64,000 bases of DNA from assembly GCF_000020945.1 (NCBI RefSeq), contig NC_011295.1, positions 930,001 through 994,000 on the forward strand, written 5' to 3'. The notes under the pieces were generated by a model. It saw only the letters and a program-made list of their open reading frames with translations. It ran no database searches and was not told the DNA's origin. Below are positions 19,938-30,264 of this stretch, one piece after another (the first letter of the stretch is position 1; the number at the start of each line of letters is the position of its first letter). The translations under genes were made by a program, and so were the position numbers. The DNA is from Coprothermobacter proteolyticus DSM 5265 (lineage in GTDB: Bacteria > Coprothermobacterota > Coprothermobacteria > Coprothermobacterales > Coprothermobacteraceae).

Positions 19938-21287
19938 ATGGAAGCAGCAATTAAAGCAAGAAGACTCATTGTGAGAAGCTTCGCCGCGGTAATTTTGGTG
20001 GGAGCCGTGCTATTGGCTCTGCCCATAACCAGCAGAGGTGGAGGTTTTACCAATTTTGTTGATGCGTTGTTTACTAGTACTTCAGCAGTATGCGTTACAG
20101 GGTTAATAGTAAAGGACACATGGGATTATTGGAACTTTGCAGGTCAGTTTATCATCATGTTGCTGATTCAGTTCGGAGGTTTAAGCTATTTGACTATTAC
20201 CACGTTCACACTGCTTCTTCTCACAGGTGCTCGCATCGGTTTGAGAACCCGTATTACGTTGGCTTCACAGTGGAATGTGAATAGTCTTCAGGGAGTTGTC
20301 AAACTGCTAGGCTTTACAGTAAGATTTGCTCTCTTGGTTGAACTCATAGGAGCATTGCTTCTTAGCATAACGTTCATTCCCTATTACTTGAACTCACGAG
20401 GTTTGGCAGGTGGAATTTGGGCCTCAGTTTTCGATGCTGTTAGCGCTTTCAACAATGCCGGGTTTGATATACACGGCGGTTTTAAGTCGCTCAGTGAATT
20501 TGCTCAAGACCCCGTCGTCAACTTGACCATAATGGGCCTCATCATAGCAGGAGGATTGGGATTTGTAGTCTGGTCTGAAATATTCCAGAAAGTTAGGCAA
20601 AAAAAGTTTTATTTTTCATTGCATACACGCATAGTACTTGGCGTTACCTTAGCGCTAATAGTGTTAGGAGCTCTGCTAATCGGTATTTTTGAGTGGAACA
20701 ACCCCAAAACCTTGGGTCCACTGAGCATCCAAGGGAAAATACTGGCAGCATTCTTTCAAAGTGTGACACCAAGAACAGCTGGTTTTGCAACGATTAACCA
20801 TGGTTACGCCACCTTACCCACACTGCTTATCACCATGCTGCTCATGTTCATAGGCGGCTCTCCAGGTGGTACTGCAGGCGGTATTAAGACCACAACCTTT
20901 TTTAGTGTATTTCAGTACATAAAAGCCGTGTTGACAGGTTCAAGCAGGGTGCATGTGGCTCATCGCACCATCAAATGGTCTATTTTGGATACAGCTAACG
21001 CCATATTAATTTTGAACATGACCATTGCCGTAATCAGTATTGTACTTTTGTCCGTCTTCGAACCGGCCTTGCATCTGCATCAGATCGCCTTTGAAGTATT
21101 CTCTGCATTGGGAACAGTAGGGCTGACCACGGGCATTACCCCTAACCTTTCTGTGGCTTCGAAAATTGTACTTATCCTGACCATGTTTGTGGGCCGTGTG
21201 GGTGTGTTCACCATCCTTACAGGCTACATATTCAGACCAGAGCTACCAAGCTACACTTACCCAGAAGAGGATATAATTGTAGGGTAA
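19938..21287 (+). CDS. trkH: Trk/Ktr-type potassium uptake membrane subunit
   Basis: The 449-residue membrane protein has the four-fold M1-P-M2 arrangement of Trk/Ktr/HKT channels. The four selectivity-filter loops can be read as TSTSAVCVTGLIV, FNNAGFDIHG, TPRTAGFATI and LGTVGLTTGI, each with its key glycine. It imports K+ together with the regulatory TrkA-type subunit encoded 19 bases downstream. The length fits KtrB as well as TrkH, so the trk name is conventional. Confidence 0.92.
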   Translation: MEAAIKARRLIVRSFAAVILVGAVLLALPITSRGGGFTNFVDALFTSTSAVCVTGLIVKDTWDYWNFAGQFIIMLLIQFGGLSYLTITTFTLLLLTGARIGLRTRITLASQWNVNSLQGVVKLLGFTVRFALLVELIGALLLSITFIPYYLNSRGLAGGIWASVFDAVSAFNNAGFDIHGGFKSLSEFAQDPVVNLTIMGLIIAGGLGFVVWSEIFQKVRQKKFYFSLHTRIVLGVTLALIVLGALLIGIFEWNNPKTLGPLSIQGKILAAFFQSVTPRTAGFATINHGYATLPTLLITMLLMFIGGSPGGTAGGIKTTTFFSVFQYIKAVLTGSSRVHVAHRTIKWSILDTANAILILNMTIAVISIVLLSVFEPALHLHQIAFEVFSALGTVGLTTGITPNLSVASKIVLILTMFVGRVGVFTILTGYIFRPELPSYTYPEEDIIVG

Positions 21288-21306
21288 CAAACAAGGAGGT
21301 AATACT

Positions 21307-21963
21307 GTGGCAAAGAAAAGCGTAGCAGTCTTGGGATTAGGCAGATTCGGTAGTGCCTTCGCAAAAACTGCAGCAGAATTGGGACACGAGGTTATTGGCC
21401 TAGACAAAGACGAAACAGTAATCAAGGAACTCTCGCCCTATTTAGTAGTTGCAGCACAGGCAGATCTTTACAAACTCACTAAGGACGACCTTATGTCCCT
21501 TGGCATACGCAACGTGGATTTTGCAGTGGTAGCCATTTCCGAGCTAGACCTTTCTGCTCTGCTATCCATGGAACTGTTGGAAGAAGGCATTAAGGTTGTA
21601 GCACGGGCAAACACGGAGCTTCAAGCCAGACTGCTAAGAAAGCTGGGCGTGGAGAAAATCATTATGCCTGCAGCCGAAAGCGGTGTGCGAGCCGCTTATC
21701 AACTTCTGGAAGGACACATCTACGACGTAATGGGGATTTACACGGATTTGGTCATGGCAGAACTTAAACCGCCCAACAGTTGGATAGGTAAAAAACTAAG
21801 CGATTTAAACGTACCCAGTAAATACGGAGTTCTCGTGGTTGGTGTAAAAAGCTCTGAAGACTTTATCTTGGGCAACCGTGACTACGTAGTTAAAAGTTCT
21901 GATATACTGCTCATCACTGGCAAAACGCAGGACGTTTATAATTTCTTAAGGCAACAGCGCTAG
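21307..21963 (+). CDS. trkA: TrkA/KtrA-type potassium channel regulatory subunit (RCK_N-RCK_C)
   Basis: The 218-residue cytoplasmic protein has one RCK_N domain with the nucleotide loop GLGRFGSAFA and Asp at the end of strand 2 (GLDKDE), followed by an RCK_C domain (about 135-218). A single RCK_N-RCK_C unit is the KtrA arrangement. AAGGAGGTAATACT precedes a GTG start. RCK_C domains of this class are known c-di-AMP receptors in Firmicutes, and the window also encodes the diadenylate cyclase CdaA, so control of K+ uptake by c-di-AMP is a reasonable inference. The stop codon lies inside a perfect palindrome. Confidence 0.9.
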   Translation: MAKKSVAVLGLGRFGSAFAKTAAELGHEVIGLDKDETVIKELSPYLVVAAQADLYKLTKDDLMSLGIRNVDFAVVAISELDLSALLSMELLEEGIKVVARANTELQARLLRKLGVEKIIMPAAESGVRAAYQLLEGHIYDVMGIYTDLVMAELKPPNSWIGKKLSDLNVPSKYGVLVVGVKSSEDFILGNRDYVVKSSDILLITGKTQDVYNFLRQQR

Positions 21964-21982
21964 GCCCTAAGGCCTAGCGCTG
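21955..21982. terminator. Bidirectional palindrome at the trkA/pncB convergent junction
   Basis: CAGCGCTAGGCC (21955-21966) and GGCCTAGCGCTG (21971-21982) are perfect 12-base complements around the loop CTAA. The stop codons of both convergent genes lie within it: TAG of trkA in the left arm, and TAG of pncB (read on the minus strand) at the loop. There is no T-tract on either side, so classical intrinsic termination is not assured, but a hairpin would form at the 3' end of both mRNAs. Confidence 0.6.
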
Positions 21983-23154
21983 TAAATCACTTCCCATTTT
22001 GACGGTGACTTAATCTTTTTTACTTCCGAAGGCAACTGCTCAAGCTGAGACAGTACAAACGCTCTTACTTCCTGAGGAGATTTTTCTTCCTTTACCGGTA
22101 TACCATGATCCAATACTGGTTCAAGCATTTTCTTTCCTTCGCTTATCTGGGAATCCCACAGTGAAACCACATCATGACACGCACTGCGCCAAACATTTTT
22201 ATGACCAGGTGTGTTTGAAAACTTGGCTTTGGGTTCACCATCGACCTCCACAATTTTGAGGGCAAAATCGAACACCGGCGCGTTTACGATTTTCGTGCCC
22301 ACGCCAAACCCCTCAACCATGGGTGCGTAGGCAGGAATCTCGTACTCGTCAATGCCACCACTAATCCAGAAGTTTACATTGCGAAGACCCATACGATCCA
22401 GTTCCCATCTTATGCTGGAAAGAATGTAAGCTAAATCCTTTGTGTCAAGACGTATACCCTCCAGCTTGGGACCGAGTATTCTTGCAGCCTCCATGGTTTC
22501 GTTGAAGGGAGCCCCCGTGGTATCCACCAGCATGATTCGAGGAACTGATGGATCCAAGTACTTGTCGTAGTATTCAAAGGCCGTCCCAGGGTCTCCTCCC
22601 AGAGCCAAGACCAAAGCGTGAGGCATAGTGCCTGCAGCTGGAATACCCAACCTACGAGCACCGGCCGTATTACTCACACCATCCATACCACCTATGTAGG
22701 CGCTGTACTCAATGGCTGGTGCCACCACAGGATGCATACGGCGAGTGCCAAAGCTGAGCATTTTCTTATCCCAAGCCGCCACTCTGCACCGCGCCGCCTT
22801 AGTAGCAACACCTGACATGAAAGCCACAAAGCCAATAATCGCCGTTTCCAGCTTGCCGAAACTTAGGTAAGGACCTTTTATATTCATTACCGGTTCACCG
22901 GGGAAGAAAAGACTACCTTCTTCCATGGCCTCCACGGTTACGGGTAAGCCTTCTAGAAGCTTCAGTACCTCGTAAGTGCCTGCCAGCACGCCAAACCCGT
23001 AATCTGGCGAAGGAAATTGTTTTACATGAAGCTCCATGACAACTTCTGGGTTCTTACCTGCTTTGGAGAGAATCTCTTCTGTTCGTTCAAAATAAGCATC
23101 TGTGACGCTTCCGCTGAGAATCTCGCTGGCAGAAGCTACGAGGAATTTTTTCAT
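21967..23154 (-). CDS. pncB: Nicotinate phosphoribosyltransferase
   Basis: The 395-residue protein makes nicotinate mononucleotide from nicotinate and PRPP, the entry step of the NAD salvage route. Family features are the N-terminal LSGSVTDAYFERTEEIL, the substrate-site FGTRRMHPVVAPAIEYSAYIGGMDGVSNT and the C-terminal GLRNVNFWISGGIDE and EGFGVGTKIV blocks. The form is the shorter archaeal/Thermotoga-like type. GAGGTGAG precedes ATG, and it follows eno after 21 bases, so it is the last gene of the kor-eno-pncB operon. Confidence 0.92.
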   Translation of the reverse strand: MKKFLVASASEILSGSVTDAYFERTEEILSKAGKNPEVVMELHVKQFPSPDYGFGVLAGTYEVLKLLEGLPVTVEAMEEGSLFFPGEPVMNIKGPYLSFGKLETAIIGFVAFMSGVATKAARCRVAAWDKKMLSFGTRRMHPVVAPAIEYSAYIGGMDGVSNTAGARRLGIPAAGTMPHALVLALGGDPGTAFEYYDKYLDPSVPRIMLVDTTGAPFNETMEAARILGPKLEGIRLDTKDLAYILSSIRWELDRMGLRNVNFWISGGIDEYEIPAYAPMVEGFGVGTKIVNAPVFDFALKIVEVDGEPKAKFSNTPGHKNVWRSACHDVVSLWDSQISEGKKMLEPVLDHGIPVKEEKSPQEVRAFVLSQLEQLPSEVKKIKSPSKWEVIYSARP

Positions 23155-23175
23155 CGCAAATCACTCACCTCAAAC

Positions 23176-25040
<1,865 letters not shown>

Positions 25041-25044
25041 GGCA

Positions 25045-25893
25045 TTATTCCTCCCAAAGTTGTCGGTAGCTTTTGCTCAGCTCCGGCGTCTCTTTATCAT
25101 CTCTGAATACACCGACGGGTATTTTCCCTTCCTTTTCTTCGTAGGGGCTCTTTGCCATGAATGTGTTGGACTTGAACCATTCCAACATCTGCACAGCATC
25201 TGGCATACCATTAAAACGCCCAAAATACGTTGGGCATTGAGAAAGAACCTCTAACACGCTAAATCCATCGTGCTCCAAGGCCCTCCTGATAAGTTGGCCC
25301 AAATAGACAGGGTTCGCTGTATGCGCCCTGGCAACAAAGGTGGCTCCAGCTCCCAGTGCTAACTTGCTTACGTCCATGGCTGGTTCCACGTTTCCGTAAG
25401 GAGTAGTACTCGATTTAGCTCCTGAGGGTGTGGTAGGCGATACTTGACCACCTGTCATTCCGTAAATGCGATTGTTAACCACAATGGCAGTTATACCAAT
25501 ATTACGCTTTGCCGCATGAATGAAGTGGTTTCCACCAATGCCCACACCGTCTCCGTCGCCCAGCATGGCAACCACGTGCATGTCAGGCCGAGCCATCTTT
25601 ATACCTGTGGCGGTGGGTAATGCCCTGCCGTGTATGGTATGCAGTGTTTGTGCATTCACATAACCTGAAGCCCTGCCAGTGCAACCAATACCGGTTACAA
25701 AGACCACTTCGTCATTACGCCACCCCAGTTTTGTAAACTGCTCAATGACTTGCCTTAGAATGGTTCCGATGCCGCAACCGGGGCACCAAATGTGGGGCAA
25801 ATACTGTTTTCTTAGCCACTTCTCAGGAGCCTCAGACATGGGCACCAAGTTTATTCCGTTATCAGCATTATGGTTGCTGCCGAGATTATCCAT
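25045..25893 (-). CDS. korB: 2-oxoacid:ferredoxin oxidoreductase beta subunit
   Basis: The 282-residue beta subunit carries the thiamine diphosphate site: GDGDGVGIGGNHFIHAAKRN with the NN of VVNNRIYGMTGGQ, plus the [4Fe-4S] ligand motif WCPGCGIGT near residue 37 and TGIGCTGRA. The C-terminal block VLSQCPTYFGRFN is usual for KorB. It overlaps korA by eight bases. Confidence 0.93.
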   Translation of the reverse strand: MDNLGSNHNADNGINLVPMSEAPEKWLRKQYLPHIWCPGCGIGTILRQVIEQFTKLGWRNDEVVFVTGIGCTGRASGYVNAQTLHTIHGRALPTATGIKMARPDMHVVAMLGDGDGVGIGGNHFIHAAKRNIGITAIVVNNRIYGMTGGQVSPTTPSGAKSSTTPYGNVEPAMDVSKLALGAGATFVARAHTANPVYLGQLIRRALEHDGFSVLEVLSQCPTYFGRFNGMPDAVQMLEWFKSNTFMAKSPYEEKEGKIPVGVFRDDKETPELSKSYRQLWEE

Positions 25894-27010
25894 GGAGAAT
25901 CGCCTCCTCGATTAGCTCAGGCGGGATAAGATCGCCATTTACCACGTTCACACCCAAAACAGGGACATCAAAACCTTTCAATGTCCACTCCACTAAAAGC
26001 CTGAGCTGGCCGTAGTTTATCTCCGGTATGACGATTTTCTTCGGTTTGACATGGTTAACAATGTCCCTGAGCTCCTCCTTGAAGAAGGGCCACATGGTAA
26101 AGGGACGAATTAATCCAACTTTGTGTCCTTGGCTACGAAGCTCCGCTACGACACCTTTTGCCACTCTACCCATGGAAGCAAAACTGATTACCAGTGTTTC
26201 TGCGCCATCAAGCTCATATGTTTCGTATTCGATGAGCTCCTTGCGATGTCTTTCAACCTTGGTATTTAACCTGTCCAGCAACGCTTTTACTTTGTCTGGC
26301 TTAATAGTGGGAAAACCATCTTCACCATGAGCTGAGCCAGTAACGTGCCACAAATAACCCTGTCCCAAAGGTGGCAATGGCACAGCGTCTCCGTTCACGG
26401 TAGCGTAGGGCAAATACTTTTCAGGAGGTACCTCAGGTACTGTCCTCACGGGAATCTTTATGGGCTCTGGAAATTCCACGTTCTCTCTCATGTGACCTAC
26501 TACTTCGTCAGCCAAAACAATGGCTGGCATGCGAAGTTTCTCAGCCCAGTACAGCGCTTTTTGCGTGTAAATGTAAAACTCCCGAACATTACCTGGAGAA
26601 AACACTACCACGGGATGGTCCCCATGAGTTCCCCAAATAGCTTGCATTAGATCTCCTTCACCAATCTGGGTAGCCAAACCCGTGGAAGGACCAGCACGCA
26701 TGACATTAACAATGGTTATGGGAATCTCAGCCATGGCAGCGTACCCGATGGCTTCCTGCATGAGAGAAAACCCCGGCCCGCTGGTAGCAGTCATTGCAGG
26801 ATAGCCAGCATAGGAAGCGCCGATTACTGCCATAATACTGCCTATTTCATCTTCCATCTGCAAATAGATCCCCTGATGTTTGGGCAACAGCTCCGAAAGT
26901 GTTTCTGCTATTTCAGAAGATGGTGTAATGGGGTATCCTGCATAGAATTTAAGCCCTGCATCAATGGCACCCATGGCGCACGCCACGTCGCCCATGACTA
27001 TTCTGCTCAA
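25886..27010 (-). CDS. korA: 2-oxoacid:ferredoxin oxidoreductase alpha subunit
   Basis: The 374-residue alpha subunit contains the family blocks CAMGAIDAGLKFYAGYPITPSSE (N-terminal pyrimidine-binding domain), TATSGPGFSLMQEAIGYA, MRAGPSTGLATQIGEGDLMQ and a C-terminal transketolase-like domain with VPEINYGQL. It pairs with korB to form the active site. It overlaps korD by four bases and korB by eight, consistent with a stoichiometric complex. Confidence 0.93.
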   Translation of the reverse strand: MSRIVMGDVACAMGAIDAGLKFYAGYPITPSSEIAETLSELLPKHQGIYLQMEDEIGSIMAVIGASYAGYPAMTATSGPGFSLMQEAIGYAAMAEIPITIVNVMRAGPSTGLATQIGEGDLMQAIWGTHGDHPVVVFSPGNVREFYIYTQKALYWAEKLRMPAIVLADEVVGHMRENVEFPEPIKIPVRTVPEVPPEKYLPYATVNGDAVPLPPLGQGYLWHVTGSAHGEDGFPTIKPDKVKALLDRLNTKVERHRKELIEYETYELDGAETLVISFASMGRVAKGVVAELRSQGHKVGLIRPFTMWPFFKEELRDIVNHVKPKKIVIPEINYGQLRLLVEWTLKGFDVPVLGVNVVNGDLIPPELIEEAILHG

Positions 27011-27219
27011 GCTTGAACACCTTCTTTCTTGAAGACCGTTATTGCAAAATCAGGACAAATGTTAAAACACTGGGTGCACCCGATGCAATCCTCTTCTCTG
27101 ACGGGGACACTCTTCCCATCGGGAGCTCTTAGCTCGAATACCTTTTTTGGGCACACCATGACACACAGCCCACAGGATTTACACAACCTGGTATCCACAA
27201 ACACAGAAAAATTCGCCAA
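27007..27219 (-). CDS. korD: 2-oxoacid:ferredoxin oxidoreductase delta (ferredoxin-like) subunit
   Basis: About 70 residues with two 4Fe-4S motifs, CKSCGLCVMVCP and CIGCTQCFNICP, which carry electrons from the catalytic subunits to free ferredoxin. I choose the TTG start at 27219 because GAGGAGGTG lies five bases upstream; a longer reading from 27243 would use that ribosome site as coding sequence. It is the first gene of the operon behind a good promoter and a leader hairpin. Confidence 0.9.
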   Translation of the reverse strand: MANFSVFVDTRLCKSCGLCVMVCPKKVFELRAPDGKSVPVREEDCIGCTQCFNICPDFAITVFKKEGVQA

Positions 27220-27233
27220 AAAAGTCACCTCCT

Positions 27234-27259
27234 CATTCGCCACCGCACGGTAGCGAATG
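27234..27259 (-). promoter_or_regulatory. Leader hairpin before the korDABC-eno-pncB operon
   Basis: On the minus strand CATTCGCTACCG is followed by TG and CGGTGGCGAATG, a 12-base stem with a single G-T pair. It lies in the transcribed leader, directly upstream of the GAGGAGGTG site of korD. It could be an operator palindrome, an mRNA-protecting stem or an element masking the ribosome site. Confidence 0.6.
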
Positions 27260-27284
27260 CCATTATGGTAATCTTCTCACATTT

Positions 27285-27313
27285 AATATAACATTAACAA
27301 TGCCTTTACTCAA
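27285..27313 (-). promoter_or_regulatory. Promoter of the kor-eno-pncB operon
   Basis: On the minus strand TTGAGT (27308-27313) is followed after 17 bases by TATATT (27285-27290), which has the extended TG (TGTTATATT). The start would be near 27278, giving a leader of about 60 bases. It lies just downstream of the tatD stop codon. Confidence 0.7.
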
Positions 27314-27317
27314 CCGT

Positions 27318-28118
27318 TTAAGAAAAAGTCAAGGAAATACCAAAAACGTGAGCGAAGTTTCTGCATATAACTTGGCAAAGCTCATCCATGGGCATGTCAG
27401 TAACTTCAACCGCCTTTTTGTAGACTTCCTTCACGTAAGTGGGATCGTTGCGTTTACCCCTGATAACTTGCGGCGGCAGATAAGGACTGTCAGTTTCTAA
27501 AAGGAGGTGATCCAAAGGCACCATCTTTAGAGCCGAGCGAAGTGAGTCTGCTTTAGGGTAAGTTATATTGCCTGCGAAGGAAATAAAGAAGTCTTTTTTT
27601 AGAGCCTCTAAAGCTTCATTGGGTCCATGCGAGAAACAATGGAGCACTACGGGCACAGGTATGGAACCGTATTTGTTCAAAACCTCCATAACATAAGGAA
27701 ATGCTTCTCTTTCATGAATAACTATGGGCTTCCCAAAGTAAAGAGCTATTTCAACTTGCCGACGAAACCACACAAGTTGATCTTCAAGCGCAGTTTCAGA
27801 TCTAACCGTGTCGAGTCCAATCTCACCAACGGCGTTTGCTTCTTGGTACATATTCTCATATTGCTTAAGAACATCCAGGGAACCAGTAGCGTTATGGGGA
27901 TGAACCCCGACCGCTACCGGTTCCTGAGGATGCCTTAGCTGAAGGGCTTTCTGTGAAGATTCAATATCATAACCCACCCACGCGAAACTTAACAGTTCTC
28001 CTCTGACCTTTTCAAGCACATCCTCCCTATCGTCGTCGTAGGCTGGATCCTGCAAATGGGCATGTGAGTCAATGTAATAGCTGCATGAGTGTTGGTCTGA
28101 CATATTATTATCGCTCAT
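27318..28118 (-). CDS. tatD: TatD-family metal-dependent hydrolase
   Basis: The 266-residue TIM-barrel protein has all TatD metal and active-site motifs: DSHAHLQD, GEIGLDTVR, VIHEREAF, VLHCFSHGPNE and LLETDSPYLPP. TatD enzymes are DNases/exonucleases, and some act as D-aminoacyl-tRNA or other hydrolases, so the physiological substrate is open. The ATG directly follows the metG stop codon (TAGATG), showing translational coupling; metG-tatD pairing is common in bacteria. Confidence 0.92.
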   Translation of the reverse strand: MSDNNMSDQHSCSYYIDSHAHLQDPAYDDDREDVLEKVRGELLSFAWVGYDIESSQKALQLRHPQEPVAVGVHPHNATGSLDVLKQYENMYQEANAVGEIGLDTVRSETALEDQLVWFRRQVEIALYFGKPIVIHEREAFPYVMEVLNKYGSIPVPVVLHCFSHGPNEALEALKKDFFISFAGNITYPKADSLRSALKMVPLDHLLLETDSPYLPPQVIRGKRNDPTYVKEVYKKAVEVTDMPMDELCQVICRNFAHVFGISLTFS

Positions 28119-30035
28119 CTATTTTATTTTAGTCCCGGGTTCAGGCTGCCCATCCACGCTGAGCAGGTTGGGTAATCCATCTTCCCCTGTGGCTGCCAGA
28201 AGCATACCGTGGGACAAAACACCCATAAGCTTCCTTGGCTGAAGATTTGCCACAACCACAATCCGTTTTCCCACCAAGTCCTCAGGTTCGTACTTGAGAC
28301 CTATGCCAGCCACAATGGTGCGTTTTCCTAAAGAACCTAAATCCACCGAAAGTTTTATGAGTTTATCGCTCTTAGGTACCCGCTCTGCAGCTTCCACCAA
28401 GCCGATGCGCAGGTCCAGCTTACTAAATGTGTCATAGTCCACCACTGGTTTTCCTTCATCCACTTCAGGGGACGCACTTTCTTTGGTTTGTTCATTGTTT
28501 GCGCCGGCCTTACCGCCTTGCTTATCTTTATCCTCCTTGAATCTGGGAAACAGCGGTGGCTGCGTTAGGTCTGGCTTAAAACCGCTGACTTTACCAAAGG
28601 TTAGAGAAAGTTGCGTTTGCAAGGTAGCTGCCACTCGCTGGGCAGCGGAAGGCATAGCTGGACTGAGCATGGTGGTAGCAACACGATAAGCCTCTAGTTC
28701 ACTGTACAGAAACTCCGCTAAATCATCTCCGCTAAGGGTCCATGGTTTTTCTTTGTCCTGAAAATCGTTGAGGAACTTAATAAGATCCAGGGCACTGCTT
28801 AACGCACCTTGGACGTCTTCCTTTTCGTAAGCAGCATGGTACTTTTGAAGCTGCTCCTCTACCACGGCTGCTACTCGACTGTAACGCTGCCCCGTAACCT
28901 TTGGCGCCGTATCAATGCCTTTTTTCTTCATGAAGCCCAGTACGCGGTGAAGTAGATTACCGTAGTCGTTTGCCAAATCTGCATTGTAGGTCCCCCAAAG
29001 AGCTTCCAGAGAAAGGTCAGCGTCATCTCTTTGAGGTCCTGCAGCTAACATGAAGTAGCGGAGAGCATCTACTGCAATGTCCTCAGTCAAGCCCACAGAG
29101 TTTTCTATGTGGGAAACTAAGTCCTGTGGACTGAATATGTTACCAACGCTTTTTGACATCTTTTGCCCAGAAACCAACCACCAACCATGGGCAACTACGC
29201 GCTTTGGAACTGGCAGTTCCAGGCTCATGAGCATGGCAGGCCACAATGCTGCATGATGCCTGAGAATGTCTTTACCAATGAGATGTACACCGGGCCAAAA
29301 CTCCATCTTCTCGCCTGAGTCAGTGTATCCCAGAGCAGAAATGTAGTTGATAAGAGCATCGTACCAAACATACACCGTGTGCTTCGTGTCAAAAGGCACA
29401 GGAATACCCCAGGGCACACTGGTTCTGCTAACGGATATGTCCTTTAGTCCCCTTTCCACAAAGGATTTGATCTCATTCAATCTGGTGGCAGGAACCACAA
29501 AATCTGGGTTAGTTCTATAAAGCTCCAGCAACGGGTCTTGGTACTTGCTCCACTTAAAGAAGTACGACTCTTCAGATACGAATTCCACAGGTGTTTTGTG
29601 GATGGGACAATTTCCATTTTCTAATTCATTCTCGCCGTAATACGTCTCACATTTGGGACAGTACCAACCCTGGTAAGTGCCTAAGTAAATGTCTCCTTTT
29701 TCATACATGATTTCAATGACTCGTTGGACTACTTTTTCATGACGTGGCTCCGTGGTACGTATAAAATCGTCGTTGGAGATGCGCATGAATCTCCAAGCAT
29801 CTTTGAATTTCTGTGCCATTTGATCCACGAATTCTTGTGGGTTTATACCTTTTTCATTGGCAACCTTGAGAATGTTTTGACCGTGCTCATCGGTGCCCGT
29901 AAGAAAAAACGTACGATCACCTATGAGCCTGTGATACCGAGCCAAGGCATCGGCATAGACTGTGGTATAGGCACTCCCTGCATGAGGTTCAGCATTCACA
30001 TAGTAAATAGGTGTGGTAACGTAATAAAGTCCCAT
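28119..30035 (-). CDS. metG: Methionyl-tRNA synthetase with C-terminal tRNA-binding domain
   Basis: The 638-residue class I synthetase starts YYVTTPIYYVNAEPHAGSAYTT with the HIGH-like motif, has a zinc knuckle CPKC..CPIH near 126-146, the KMSKS motif exactly at GQKMSKSVGN, and a C-terminal OB-fold tRNA-binding domain (about 530-638, KLDLRIGLVEAAERVPKSDKL) that dimerises the enzyme. A linker of charged low-complexity residues joins the parts. AGGAGGCGAG precedes ATG. I see no T-box in the 229-base upstream gap. Confidence 0.96.
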   Translation of the reverse strand: MGLYYVTTPIYYVNAEPHAGSAYTTVYADALARYHRLIGDRTFFLTGTDEHGQNILKVANEKGINPQEFVDQMAQKFKDAWRFMRISNDDFIRTTEPRHEKVVQRVIEIMYEKGDIYLGTYQGWYCPKCETYYGENELENGNCPIHKTPVEFVSEESYFFKWSKYQDPLLELYRTNPDFVVPATRLNEIKSFVERGLKDISVSRTSVPWGIPVPFDTKHTVYVWYDALINYISALGYTDSGEKMEFWPGVHLIGKDILRHHAALWPAMLMSLELPVPKRVVAHGWWLVSGQKMSKSVGNIFSPQDLVSHIENSVGLTEDIAVDALRYFMLAAGPQRDDADLSLEALWGTYNADLANDYGNLLHRVLGFMKKKGIDTAPKVTGQRYSRVAAVVEEQLQKYHAAYEKEDVQGALSSALDLIKFLNDFQDKEKPWTLSGDDLAEFLYSELEAYRVATTMLSPAMPSAAQRVAATLQTQLSLTFGKVSGFKPDLTQPPLFPRFKEDKDKQGGKAGANNEQTKESASPEVDEGKPVVDYDTFSKLDLRIGLVEAAERVPKSDKLIKLSVDLGSLGKRTIVAGIGLKYEPEDLVGKRIVVVANLQPRKLMGVLSHGMLLAATGEDGLPNLLSVDGQPEPGTKIK

Positions 30036-30264
30036 TTTGCTCGCCTCCTATTGTATATTGTTGACCATTTGCACAAAAAAATTGATCTTCGCACACATAT
30101 CATACACATATATGTATATGTGGAAAGGCCCACACACGCGCGTACAAAAAAACACATTATGTTGTCTGTTATGTGCGTTCTTGTTTTCGCATTTTTAATT
30201 CTTCTATTATTCTCCTGCATAATACGTATGAACCATCCTCGCACAAGAAAGAACAATCACACTC

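Noticed and set aside
30036-30264. T-box or SAM riboswitch before metG, and small open frames in this gap
   Set aside because: I find no T-box sequence, specifier stem or SAM aptamer; the gap is AT-rich with alternating runs, and the open frames are overlaps with glmS or metG antisense.
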